A stretch of DNA of 32,077 nucleotides from Clostridiales bacterium (lineage in GTDB: Bacteria > Bacillota > Clostridia > Oscillospirales > Oscillospiraceae): the NCBI GenBank assembly GCA_004553545.1, contig SFLD01000043.1:1-32077 (forward strand), read 5' to 3'. The stretch's first letter is position 1. Each line of letters begins with the position of its first letter. A program made the position numbers and the translations under genes. Of the stretch, positions 1 to 6,932 are shown one piece after another. The notes below the pieces were generated by a model. That model did not search any database, had not been told where the DNA came from, and saw only the letters and a program-made list of their open reading frames with translations.

Positions 1-231
1 GCCGCCCCGGCGGGAGGAAAGAAGCAGACCCTCTACCTGAAATTCCCGTCCCTCACGTCCCCGGAGCTGCGGCATATGAAGCTGGTCTTCACCATGTTCC
101 CCGGGAAGGACGTGGTGAAGCTGGTGATGGCCGACAGCCGGAAGGTCCTGCAGGGCTATCTGGGCCTTCACGACGCGTTGCTCTCCGAGTGCCGGGAGGT
201 CCTGGGCGCGGAGAACGTGGTGCTGAAATGA
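1..231 (+). CDS. dnaE: DNA polymerase III subunit alpha, C-terminal end (partial)
   Basis: The frame is open from the first base and stops at TGA 229-231, leaving the last 76 residues of a longer protein. The tail resembles the extreme C-terminus of clostridial DnaE: a LYLKFPS strand, a region around FPGKDVV, a strand with LVMADS, and the ending ENVVLK. DnaE is the catalytic subunit of the replicative polymerase. The catalytic PHP and polymerase domains lie outside the window, so the call rests only on this short tail and on the fit to the known C-terminal pattern. A perfect hairpin terminator follows at once, so this is the last gene of its transcript. Confidence 0.72.
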   Translation, partial: AAPAGGKKQTLYLKFPSLTSPELRHMKLVFTMFPGKDVVKLVMADSRKVLQGYLGLHDALLSECREVLGAENVVLK

Positions 232-235
232 GCAA

Positions 236-270
236 AAGGGAAGCGGAAGACAAAGTCTTCCGCTTCCCTT
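236..270. terminator. Bidirectional intrinsic terminator between dnaE and the lipoprotein gene
   Basis: A perfect 15 bp stem pairs 237-251 with 255-269 around an AAA loop. The A-run at 234-237 gives the U-tract for the leftward transcript. The rightward tail is only partly T-rich. It separates two convergent genes. Confidence 0.85.
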
Positions 271-289
271 CTATCGTCTATCGTCGCTG

Positions 290-772
290 TCAGGGCTGAA
301 AGGTCCCGGCGCCGATGGCGCCGTCGCCCAGGGTGCGGGGCGTGCCGTTCTCCGCGAGGAAATCCGAGACGGCGGCGCTGACATCCTCCGGCAGCCGGTA
401 GAAGCACTGCCCCTGGGTATCCGGGGCGGCGTAGATATCATAGGCGGCGGCCCGGCCATCCGGGTAGAGGGCCAGGAGCCAGCCCTCGGCAAAGCGGAGG
501 GTCACAGCGGCGTCGCCGGAGGGCTTCGTGTCCGTCACCATCCAGGCGTTGAGGTCCAGGGCGTCCGCCAGCTCCCGGGAGCCGGGGACAGCGCAGCAGC
601 CGGTGACGGTCTCGTTCCCCAACTGGGAGGAGATGGCCGCCAAAATCTCCTCCGTGTTCGCCGCGGCGTCCGCCAGGGCGGTGAGGGTGACGGCGTCATC
701 ATAGGGCTTGCTGCCGCAGCCTGTGAGAAGGAATACCGCCAGCAGGGCGGGGAGAAAACGAAGTCTCTGCAT
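290..772 (-). CDS. Small secreted lipoprotein, function unknown
   Basis: The protein has 160 residues. The start at 770-772 is chosen because GCAGGAGAC lies just upstream on the minus strand and because it places a lipoprotein signal peptide (MQRLRF, hydrophobic stretch, LLTGC lipobox with Cys at about residue 18) at the N-terminus. The open frame continues upstream to 988, but that extension has no export signal and overlaps the NUDIX gene. The mature part carries a Cys-Cys pair, a WLLALYPDG-like strand and a C-terminal GTFQP. I do not recognise the family. It is the last gene of a leftward operon after the DUF4364 and NUDIX genes, and is probably anchored on the outer face of the membrane. 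Confidence 0.75.
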   Translation of the reverse strand: MQRLRFLPALLAVFLLTGCGSKPYDDAVTLTALADAAANTEEILAAISSQLGNETVTGCCAVPGSRELADALDLNAWMVTDTKPSGDAAVTLRFAEGWLLALYPDGRAAAYDIYAAPDTQGQCFYRLPEDVSAAVSDFLAENGTPRTLGDGAIGAGTFQP

Positions 773-839
773 CGGATGGGTCTCCTGCGGGCGGGGCCTT
801 CCCTCGGCGCCGGCCCGCGTCGGGCGCCGGGAGGGGATA

Positions 840-1295
840 TCACAGGTTCTCGCAGCGCCACTCCCCGTCCTCCAGGAAGTGATAGGTCTCACTGAGATCG
901 TCCCGGAGGAAGAGAGGCAGCATCTCCGGAAAACCGGAGGGCAGGGGGCGGTTCTGGAGCTCTGAGAGGGGCAGCCAATAGACCTCACCCTCGTCGGAGG
1001 CGCGGAGCTCCCCGGTAAAGCGCTCCGCCCGGAAGAGGAAGACCAGGTAGCGGTAGCTGCCGTCCTCCTCCGTCCACTGTTTCACGCCGCAGAGGCGGGG
1101 GTCCTCGATGGTGAGGCCGGTCTCCTCACAGACCTCCCGGATGACGGAGCGCACCAGGGATTCCCCCGGTTCCACATGGCCGCCGGGAAAGGTGATGCCC
1201 GGCCAGTCGGGGTCGTTCCGGTCCTGGACCAGGACCCGATCCCCCTGGCGGAGCATGCACATATTGGTGAGAATACAGGGTTCGGTCCTTGCCAT
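840..1295 (-). CDS. NUDIX hydrolase, MutT/8-oxo-dGTP diphosphatase-like
   Basis: The 151-residue protein has a complete Nudix box at residues 39-61: G39, E45, then R53-E54 with E57-E58, G60 and L61, matching GX5EX7REUXEEXGU. These glutamates bind the Mg2+ that drives hydrolysis of a nucleoside diphosphate linked to another group. The flanking features (GITFPGG before the box, SDEGEVYWLPLSEL after it) are those of MutT-like 8-oxo-dGTP diphosphatases of Firmicutes, but substrate cannot be fixed from the box alone. The start at 1293-1295 follows AAAGGAGAAC on the minus strand. It lies 19 nt after the DUF4364 gene and is probably co-transcribed with it. Confidence 0.85.
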   Translation of the reverse strand: MARTEPCILTNMCMLRQGDRVLVQDRNDPDWPGITFPGGHVEPGESLVRSVIREVCEETGLTIEDPRLCGVKQWTEEDGSYRYLVFLFRAERFTGELRASDEGEVYWLPLSELQNRPLPSGFPEMLPLFLRDDLSETYHFLEDGEWRCENL

Positions 1296-1314
1296 GGATG
1301 TTCTCCTTTCCCGG

Positions 1315-1860
1315 TCACGGGGCGGTCTCTTCGTCCTCCTCGTCCCGGAGGAGCATCTGCATGATCTGGCCGTAGATCTTCTCAGGGTCTTTCAGAAAGC
1401 GCTCCCGCAGGGCCCGGGCCATATCCTCCCGGGTGGCCATGAGCTGCAGGTCCATGATGCTGCCCATGTCGTCCGAGAGAAAGAAGCGCACGGTGTAGGT
1501 GCCGTTTTCCCGCTTCTGGTAGGAGGACTGGACCTGATTCTTCCGCCGGAGGCGGCGGTTGCACTCGGCAAGATTCTTGTCGCAGCGGAGCCGGACGGAG
1601 TAGGGGAGACTGGACTCGCAGATCTGGCTGTTCTTGAGGCCCTTCTCCGTGATGGCGTAAAGTCCCTCCTCCGAAAGCGTCAGATGCCCGGTCTTCACCA
1701 GGTCGTTGAGGCACTCGGAGAAGTCAAAGTAGTCGATGGCATCGTCGCAGAGGGTGAGGTCCAGCACCACCTCAAAGGGGATGGGCTCGATGACCCGGGC
1801 GGTGATGTAGAGGATGAGAAATTTGATCTCCAGCTTGTCGTGGATGAAGCCGTGGCCTAT
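1315..1860 (-). CDS. DUF4364 family protein with apparent ATA start codon
   Basis: The 181-residue protein begins GFIHDKLEIKFLILY after the initiator and contains CDDAIDYFDFSECLNDLVKTGH, hallmarks of the clostridial DUF4364 family, whose N-terminal half looks like a winged helix. The end is acidic (DEEDEE). Family members normally start with Met directly before this motif. Here that codon is ATA (1860-1858), 9 nt after a perfect AGGAGG (1875-1870 on the minus strand). No ATG, GTG, TTG or CTG is near it in frame. The next upstream in-frame ATG (about 1943) overlaps the predicted -10 box and has no ribosome binding site. First gene of a leftward operon with the NUDIX and lipoprotein genes. The role is unknown; a DNA-binding regulator is a guess from the fold. 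Confidence 0.8.
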   Translation of the reverse strand: MGHGFIHDKLEIKFLILYITARVIEPIPFEVVLDLTLCDDAIDYFDFSECLNDLVKTGHLTLSEEGLYAITEKGLKNSQICESSLPYSVRLRCDKNLAECNRRLRRKNQVQSSYQKRENGTYTVRFFLSDDMGSIMDLQLMATREDMARALRERFLKDPEKIYGQIMQMLLRDEEDEETAP

Positions 1861-1929
1861 GGGACGGCGCCTCCTTTCCGTGGCCGGGTGTTCCCGGCGG
1901 ATGCCCCGAAGAACGGGGGCTTGAGCCCT

Positions 1930-1958
1930 ATCATAGCACATTTCCGGCGGGGTGTACA
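1930..1958 (-). promoter_or_regulatory. Putative sigma-A promoter of the DUF4364 operon
   Basis: On the minus strand TGTACA (1958-1953) is separated by 17 nt from TATGAT (1935-1930). Transcription would begin near 1923, about 60 nt before the proposed ATA start and downstream of the alternative ATG near 1943. Confidence 0.6.
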
Positions 1959-1990
1959 GGGTCACGTTGTAAAATTTTATGTTGCCTTCC

Positions 1991-2019
1991 TTGACGGGGA
2001 CGGGCCCTTCCGGTATGAT
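1991..2019 (+). promoter_or_regulatory. Sigma-A promoter of the DUF3048 lipoprotein gene
   Basis: TTGACG (1991-1996), 17 nt spacer, TATGAT (2014-2019). It is divergent from the DUF4364 promoter and about 60 nt upstream of the next start codon. Confidence 0.75.
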
Positions 2020-2080
2020 AGGGACAGGAAACGACACGATCTGCCACCTGGCAGTGATCTGAGAAAGGAAGCGAGTGCGT

Positions 2081-3163
2081 ATGAAGGTCTGGCGGCGGCT
2101 CCTGGCGGCAGGGGCCCTGACGGCGATACTTTTCACCCTCCCCGGCTGCGGCAGCGGGGATGTTCCGGCGTCCTCCTCCGGGAGCAGTGGGGCGGCCAGT
2201 TCCGCCGCAGTGCCGGAGCCGGAGCCCGTGGTGGTGGAGCCCGCCTACTACCATCCCCTGACGGGCGTGGGCATGGACGAGGATCTCTCCCGGCTCCGGC
2301 CTGTGGCGGTGATGATCAACGATCTGAAGGCCGCCCAGCCCCAGCTGGGTGTCTCCCAGGCGGACATCATCTACGAGATGCCCGCCGAGGGCGGCATCAC
2401 CCGGATGGTGGCCCTCTTCCAGGGGGTGGGGAACCTTGGCAGCATCCGCTCCACCCGAGCCTATTACCTGGAGCTGGCCCTGGGCCATGACGCCCTGCTG
2501 GTCCACGCCGGCGGCAGCCCGGAGGCATATAAGGATATCCCCGCCTGGGGCGTGGACAACATGGACGGCGTCAACGGCGGCTCCGACGCCAAGATCTTCT
2601 GGCGGGACGCGGAGCGGAGAAAGACCAAGGGCTATGAACACAGTCTTCTCACCTCCGGCGAGAAGATCCAGGAGTACCTGGATCAAGGCCATTTCCGGAC
2701 GGAGCACAAGGACGGCTATGCCGAGTCCCTCCGCTTCCGGGACGACGGCACGCCACAGGGCGGAACGGCGGCCGGCAAGGTCTCCCTGCGCTTTTCCCCG
2801 TATAAGACGGCGGTCTTCGACTATGACGCCGCTTCCGGAAAGTACCTTGTGAGCCAGTTCGGCGAGGCGTATATCGACGGCAACACCGGCAAGCAGGTGG
2901 GCGTCACCAACGTCCTGACGCTGAAGACCCGCATCCGCCTCATCTCCGGCGACACCGCCGGGCGCATGACGGCGGACCTCACCAGCGGCGGGGAGGGCAT
3001 GTATTTCTGCGGCGGACAGGGCATCCCCATCCGCTGGGAGAAAGCTTCCCGCAATGACCCCTTTGTCTACCGGACGGAGGATGGCCAGCTCCTGGAGCTG
3101 GGCCGGGGCGTCAGCTACGTCTGCATCTACGACGCCAACAGCGGCAGCATCACCGTGGAATAA
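2081..3163 (+). CDS. DUF3048 domain lipoprotein (YerB-like)
   Basis: The protein has 360 residues. The start at 2081 sits about 10 nt after AAAGGAAG; a GTG at 2075 is too close to that site. The N-terminus is a lipoprotein signal peptide (MKVWRRLL, hydrophobic stretch, LPGC lipobox with Cys at about residue 24), then a Ser-rich linker. The mature part shows the DUF3048 pattern: HPLTGVGMDED, then PVAVMINDLKAAQPQLGVSQAD, IIYEMPAEGGITRM and SIRSTRAYY, followed by the C-terminal domain (IPIRWEKASRNDPF). This is the family of Bacillus YerB, an extracellular lipoprotein of undefined role. It is a single-gene unit between a good promoter and a hairpin terminator. Confidence 0.88.
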   Translation: MKVWRRLLAAGALTAILFTLPGCGSGDVPASSSGSSGAASSAAVPEPEPVVVEPAYYHPLTGVGMDEDLSRLRPVAVMINDLKAAQPQLGVSQADIIYEMPAEGGITRMVALFQGVGNLGSIRSTRAYYLELALGHDALLVHAGGSPEAYKDIPAWGVDNMDGVNGGSDAKIFWRDAERRKTKGYEHSLLTSGEKIQEYLDQGHFRTEHKDGYAESLRFRDDGTPQGGTAAGKVSLRFSPYKTAVFDYDAASGKYLVSQFGEAYIDGNTGKQVGVTNVLTLKTRIRLISGDTAGRMTADLTSGGEGMYFCGGQGIPIRWEKASRNDPFVYRTEDGQLLELGRGVSYVCIYDANSGSITVE

Positions 3164-3167
3164 ACAA

Positions 3168-3195
3168 AGAGGGCGGCATGCGCCGCCCTCTTCCT
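3168..3195 (+). terminator. Intrinsic terminator after the DUF3048 gene
   Basis: A 10 bp GC-rich stem pairs 3168-3177 with 3182-3191 around ATGC, followed by a short T-rich tail (TTCCTGTTTC). Confidence 0.8.
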
Positions 3196-3203
3196 GTTTC
3201 TGG

Positions 3204-3231
3204 GCACCAATTTCCGGCTGTGGCATAGACT
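3204..3231 (+). promoter_or_regulatory. Possible mother-cell (sigma-K/E type) promoter
   Basis: GCACC (3204-3208) lies 15 nt before CATAGACT (3224-3231), which fits CATANNNT, the -10 pattern of the mother-cell sporulation sigma factors. No good sigma-A promoter is visible between the terminator and the gene at 3276. This is a short, degenerate match, so support is weak. Confidence 0.3.
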
Positions 3232-3275
3232 GGGGTGGAGGGAACGCCTCTCAACTTCGATTAGGAGGTCATAGT

Positions 3276-4127
3276 ATGCCTGATAGAGTGGAGCCCGGCC
3301 CCATGGAGGGCAGCCGCGGCATTCGGGAAGCCGTCTGTATCCACACCAGAAAGATCTTCGACTCCTGCAAGGATAAGGATTGCCTTGAGGATCTCCGCTT
3401 CTACCCCTGTCTGCAGTACGCGGACGTTCTGAGCCGGGCCCTCTCCGTCAAGGGCGGCAGCGCTCGGCTCCTGCACATCTACATCGACGTGGAACCCGTC
3501 AGCTTCAACCGGGGCTTCTACACTGTGGACCTGCGCTTTTTCTACGCCGTGACACTGCAGGCCTACCTCACGAGCCCCATCCCCGTGCCGGTGGAGGGCC
3601 TCTGCGTCTTTGACAAGCGGGTCATTCTCTTCGGCAGCGAGGGCAACGCCAAGATCTTCTCTTCCGCCTACCGGGAGGACGGTCCGGATCCCCAACTCCT
3701 GCGCCGGAGCAACCTGCCCATCGCCGTGGCGGAGGCGGTGGACCCCATCGTGCTGGACGCCCGCATCGCCGACTGCTGCGAAAGTCACTGCTGCGGGGAA
3801 AACTGCTGCTGTCAGGCGGAGCTGGCGGAGATCCCGGCTTTCATCAACAACTGCTTTGAGGGCGGTCTCAGCACCGGCGGGGATGGCCGCCGGGTCTATG
3901 TGACCCTGGGGCAGTTCTCCATCGTCCGGCTGGAGCGGGATTCTCAGCTCCTGATCCCGGTCTATGACTACTGCATGCCGGAGAAGGAGTGCTGCGGCGG
4001 CGCCTCCGAGGACCCCTGCGGGCTCTTCCGGAACATCGCTTTTCCGGTGAACGAGTTCTTTCCGCCCAATACCATCCGTAAGCCTGAGACCTACGAGGAG
4101 ACGAAAAATTGCTGCTGCGGCAGCTGA
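3276..4127 (+). CDS. Cysteine-rich conserved clostridial protein, function unknown
   Basis: The protein has 283 residues; the start at 3276 follows AGGAGG by 7 nt. It has no signal peptide or membrane segment. It opens with IREAVCIHTRKIFDSCKDKDCLEDLR, a pattern I associate with uncharacterised clostridial proteins, and continues with IDVEPVSFNRGFYTVDLRFFY. The C-terminal half has cysteine clusters: CC-x4-CC-x4-CCC around residues 169-179, ECCGG, and a CCCGS end. Such clusters suggest metal binding or disulfide cross-linking, as in spore coat proteins, but no family function is known to me. A possible sigma-K/E box upstream would fit a sporulation role. It is a monocistronic unit closed by a bidirectional terminator. 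Confidence 0.75.
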   Translation: MPDRVEPGPMEGSRGIREAVCIHTRKIFDSCKDKDCLEDLRFYPCLQYADVLSRALSVKGGSARLLHIYIDVEPVSFNRGFYTVDLRFFYAVTLQAYLTSPIPVPVEGLCVFDKRVILFGSEGNAKIFSSAYREDGPDPQLLRRSNLPIAVAEAVDPIVLDARIADCCESHCCGENCCCQAELAEIPAFINNCFEGGLSTGGDGRRVYVTLGQFSIVRLERDSQLLIPVYDYCMPEKECCGGASEDPCGLFRNIAFPVNEFFPPNTIRKPETYEETKNCCCGS

Positions 4128-4136
4128 GAACACAAA

Positions 4137-4171
4137 AAAGAGGGCCTCCCCTGCTGGGAAGGCCCTCTTTC
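4137..4171. terminator. Bidirectional intrinsic terminator
   Basis: A long hairpin pairs 4137-4150 with 4156-4170 with a one-base bulge. T-tract on the right (CTCTTTC) and A-tract on the left (4134-4139) serve both the rightward cysteine-rich gene and the leftward TSUP gene. It also marks the left edge of the lower-GC block. Confidence 0.85.
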
Positions 4172-4175
4172 TGCT

Positions 4176-4892
4176 TTAAAGGCTGTTGTATAGCAGGACC
4201 AAACCGGAGACGACCAACATCCAGTAAGTGACCTTCAGGAATCGTTCCTGACTCAGACGCTGGGAAAGGATACTTCCGATACCGGTAGCAAGTGCCGTGA
4301 GGCAGACAGACAATAAAGAAAGGTGTCCTAATCTGGAGAAAAGGCCGTTTGCCAGAAATCCTGCTAATTGTACGCTATTTACGGTAAACCAGAGTGCTCC
4401 CATGGTAGCGCGGAACTCCTGCTTTCCGTGAAGCGTATTCACTGCATATATCACGAGAAAACTGCCGCCAGAAAGGAACAACCCCTGCATGACGCCAGCA
4501 GCGCAGAGAGAAAACAGCATCAGCCAGCGCGGCGGAGTATGCTTGGCAGGGAGGAAAAGCTTCTTTAACCCCACGCTGGTCACAAAGATCCCATACAGGA
4601 TCAATAGAAAAGAGAGTTGGAGCCGCTCGAAGAGCCAACTGCCCAAAAACAGGAACAGAATGATAACGCTTGCCATCTTTACAGTTTCCCGAAGATTAAC
4701 ATCTCGGTGACTTCGCAAGAGGACCAGGATCGACGTGACCCAGGAACAGAGCGTAAGGATGGGCTTTGCGGTGGCGACACCGACAAGGGGAATGGCGAGC
4801 GGCATGGCAATTAACGGACCGCCAAAGCCGGTGACCGCCTGAAAGACAAAGGTTACTAAAATAATGAGACAAAAAAGAACGGTGTGAAGCAA
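4176..4892 (-). CDS. TSUP family permease (TauE/SafE-type), TTG start
   Basis: The 238-residue protein is almost entirely hydrophobic, with about seven or eight membrane segments. The first contains VTFVFQAVTGFGGPLIAMPLAIP, and the second half repeats the pattern (GVMQGLFLSGGSFLVIYAVNT). This two-repeat layout with a Gly-rich motif is typical of TSUP transporters, which move sulfite, sulfonates or other small organic anions. The start is TTG at 4892-4890, 8 nt after AGGAGG (4906-4901, minus strand). It lies 43 nt downstream of the LysR gene and is probably co-transcribed with it. Base composition is close to half GC, unlike the flanks. The substrate is unknown; as a neighbour of a catabolic operon it may move an intermediate or a product. 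Confidence 0.82.
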   Translation of the reverse strand: MLHTVLFCLIILVTFVFQAVTGFGGPLIAMPLAIPLVGVATAKPILTLCSWVTSILVLLRSHRDVNLRETVKMASVIILFLFLGSWLFERLQLSFLLILYGIFVTSVGLKKLFLPAKHTPPRWLMLFSLCAAGVMQGLFLSGGSFLVIYAVNTLHGKQEFRATMGALWFTVNSVQLAGFLANGLFSRLGHLSLLSVCLTALATGIGSILSQRLSQERFLKVTYWMLVVSGLVLLYNSL

Positions 4893-4935
4893 GACCAGGT
4901 CCTCCTGCGTAAGATTTCAAAACACTCTGTACTTG

Positions 4936-5889
4936 TTAGCTGATAATGTGCTGAGGGGCATTCTCATAAGGGGAGGGCTGAATGATGTGGCTGGATTCCT
5001 GATATACCTCTTTGTAGAGTCCAACAAATTTTTCAATCAGCGGGAGCTGTTGGTCGACCCAATAGGCAATGCCAAAGCTCAAGGGCTTACTGGGAGGATC
5101 CAGAGGGATATAGCGTACACCGGGACAGCGGATCTGCTGCATCCACTCGGTATAAAAGCTGATCCCCTTATTGGCAGCTACCAACAGGAGGCAATCAAAG
5201 GCATTGTCCGGGGAATCGGCATAGTAATCCGGACGGACACCGGCGTTTTCCAGGGCTTCGCTGATGTTTTCATTGAAAACATAGTCATTGGCCCGGGAGA
5301 TACAGACCAGAGTTTCATGCTCGAGATCCTTCAGTGAGATCGCATCACGGGAGGCCAGCCAATGCTGTTCGGAGACCACGGCATAGAGGGGAGAGGAGTC
5401 CACCTGAAACCAGGCGGTGTTGGGAAATGGTTTGATAGACTCCCGCTCGAAGGTAAGGATCATGTCGTAATTCCGTTGACGGAAATTCTGGATCAGCTTG
5501 CCGTGGTGTTCCCGGTGAAAGACAAAATTCGTATAGGGAGACATTTTGGAGAAGCGGGATACCGTTTCAAAGAGAAAAGGATACTCCCAATAACCGCCAT
5601 AACCGATGCGTAGTTCTCCGGCGCTGGTTTTGGAGAGCACATGGGCGTGATTGAGAAAGAGGTCATGATCCTCCATGATGCGGTAGGCGTCCGCCAGCAG
5701 GGCCTCACCCTCCGGCGTCAGGGAGACAGAGGTTTTTGTCCGGGTGAAGAGATGGCATTTCAGTTCGTATTCCAGATCGGAAATGTGTTTGCTGAGTGCC
5801 TGCTGGGAGATGTTGTTTTTCATAGCAGCAACAGTAAAATTCTTCCATTCCGCTGCGGCAATAAAGTACTGTAATTTGCGAAAATCCAT
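4936..5889 (-). CDS. LysR family transcriptional regulator
   Basis: The protein has 317 residues with start at 5889-5887, 8 nt after GGGAGG. The open frame continues upstream, but the conserved LysR N-terminus begins at MDFRKLQYF. Residues 1-60 form the winged helix-turn-helix (FTVAAMKNNISQQALSKHISDLE, then LFTRT and LTPEGEALL). The rest is a periplasmic-binding-protein-like effector domain starting near GELRIGYGG. It is transcribed divergently from the catabolic operon at 6218, the usual arrangement for a LysR activator and its target, and shares its transcript with the TSUP permease. The effector is probably a substrate or intermediate of the pathway (inference). GC content is about 50% by eye. 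Confidence 0.9.
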   Translation of the reverse strand: MDFRKLQYFIAAAEWKNFTVAAMKNNISQQALSKHISDLEYELKCHLFTRTKTSVSLTPEGEALLADAYRIMEDHDLFLNHAHVLSKTSAGELRIGYGGYWEYPFLFETVSRFSKMSPYTNFVFHREHHGKLIQNFRQRNYDMILTFERESIKPFPNTAWFQVDSSPLYAVVSEQHWLASRDAISLKDLEHETLVCISRANDYVFNENISEALENAGVRPDYYADSPDNAFDCLLLVAANKGISFYTEWMQQIRCPGVRYIPLDPPSKPLSFGIAYWVDQQLPLIEKFVGLYKEVYQESSHIIQPSPYENAPQHIIS

Positions 5890-5921
5890 ACACGATGCCT
5901 CCCTGATATCCAAAAACGGAA

Positions 5922-5951
5922 ATTTTATCCGAATCGTGAAATAATAGCCAA
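5922..5951 (-). promoter_or_regulatory. Putative promoter of the LysR-TSUP unit
   Basis: On the minus strand TTGGCT (5951-5946), 18 nt spacer, TAAAAT (5927-5922). Transcription would begin near 5915, about 25 nt before the LysR start. Confidence 0.5.
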
Positions 5952-5965
5952 TTGCAGGATAAAAC

Positions 5966-5980
5966 GCACAAAATTCGTGC
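5966..5980. promoter_or_regulatory. Inverted repeat, candidate LysR site 1
   Basis: GCAC (5966-5969), 7 nt, GTGC (5977-5980), an A/T-centred dyad 15 nt upstream of the LysR -35 box. It has the size of a LysR T-N11-A box. The 5890-6217 interval holds no gene; it carries the two divergent promoters, this dyad and the one at 6062. Confidence 0.4.
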
Positions 5981-6061
5981 ACTTCCAACAAAATAATGAG
6001 TGAATTTTTGACAACCGTTTTGCATCACATCGGTTAGCCGCTGCTAAAAGGGATAAAAAAC

Positions 6062-6081
6062 TGTTTGTCTGATTTCAAACA
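6062..6081. promoter_or_regulatory. Inverted repeat over the operon -35 box, candidate LysR site 2
   Basis: TGTTTG (6062-6067), 8 nt, CAAACA (6076-6081) is a perfect dyad overlapping the -35 element of the catabolic operon. The position suits the activation site of a LysR regulator. Binding is inferred, not shown. Confidence 0.45.
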
Positions 6082-6093
6082 ATGCCTTATGCT
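6065..6093 (+). promoter_or_regulatory. Putative promoter of the catabolic operon
   Basis: TTGTCT (6065-6070), 17 nt, TATGCT (6088-6093). Transcription would begin near 6100, giving a leader of about 118 nt before the gene at 6218. The imperfect -35 fits a promoter that needs an activator. Confidence 0.5.
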
Positions 6094-6217
6094 ATAACCA
6101 TAGCCCGATGGGCCGCAGCACGGTCCCTTGGGAGGAATAGGGGAGCGCATGGCGTTCTTCTCTGGCGGCCGCCGATCCCTCCACGTACCGGGCAAAGACA
6201 GAAAGGAAGTACAGACC

Positions 6218-6898
6218 ATGAAAGTTGCTGACCTTACCCTGAAGCTCTATCTGGGGATGCCCCGTTTTCCTGTGAAGTGGTATCCCGCTCCGGAGTTTGA
6301 AGATATCCTGCACGTGGACAACGATCCTGCCGGTGCCCACCGGTATGCCAGTAAGGCAACGCTGTTCAGCCATGGCGGCACCCATTTGGATTCTCCCAAG
6401 CACTTCAATTATTTTGATGGCAAGAAGACCATTGATCTGGTGCCTGCTGAGACTCTGGTGAACGACACTGTCTGGGTCCATCTTCCGGAGAAAAAGGAAC
6501 TGGAGGCAATCACTGCCGAGGATCTGAAGAAGGCTACGGAGGGCCTCACCGTAAAGGGCAAGACGCTGCTGATCACCACCGGCTATACCGATACCAACTG
6601 GGGCAAGGAAGATTATTTTGCGGTCTCTCCCTACCTGGGGGTGGATGCGGCTGAGTGGATCGTAGAGCAGGGCGTCCCCATGGTGGCGATCGATTTCCAG
6701 ACCGACAAGCCCGGTGACAGTGCCTTCCCGGTGCACAATGAGCTACTGAGCCATGAGGTCTATATCCTGGAGTACATCAACAACGTTTATCAGCTGATCG
6801 AAAAAGGATTCGGCAGGGAGTTTATCCTCAGCTGCGGTTCCCTGAAGCTGGATGGTCTGGAGGCCTCCACCGCTCGCGTCTTTGCGATTGAAGCGTAA
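6218..6898 (+). CDS. Cyclase family metal-dependent hydrolase (PF04199)
   Basis: The 226-residue protein carries the family signature HGGTHLDSPKHF with H52, H56, D58 and H62 as likely divalent-metal ligands. PF04199 includes bacterial kynurenine formamidase and isatin hydrolase, which hydrolyse amide bonds, often in rings. The neighbours are not tryptophan genes, so a ring-opening or lactone-type hydrolysis in the local pathway is more likely (inference). The start at 6218 follows GAAAGGAAG and matches the usual N-terminus; the frame is open upstream, and an ATG at 6149 preceded by purine-rich sequence is a less likely alternative. First gene of the rightward operon; 34 nt before the permease. 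Confidence 0.85.
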   Translation: MKVADLTLKLYLGMPRFPVKWYPAPEFEDILHVDNDPAGAHRYASKATLFSHGGTHLDSPKHFNYFDGKKTIDLVPAETLVNDTVWVHLPEKKELEAITAEDLKKATEGLTVKGKTLLITTGYTDTNWGKEDYFAVSPYLGVDAAEWIVEQGVPMVAIDFQTDKPGDSAFPVHNELLSHEVYILEYINNVYQLIEKGFGREFILSCGSLKLDGLEASTARVFAIEA

Positions 6899-6932
6899 AT
6901 CAAAGAGAAAATAGGAGAAGGAGAGAACACAT

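Noticed and set aside
1861..2136. N-terminal extension of the DUF4364 frame to 2136
   Set aside because: It would overlap the divergent gene and both promoters, and its translation shows no conservation pattern.
6008..6036. TTGACA at 6008-6013 as -35 of the catabolic operon
   Set aside because: At 17 nt spacing the -10 would be CGGTTA, a poor match. The pair at 6065-6093 is better.
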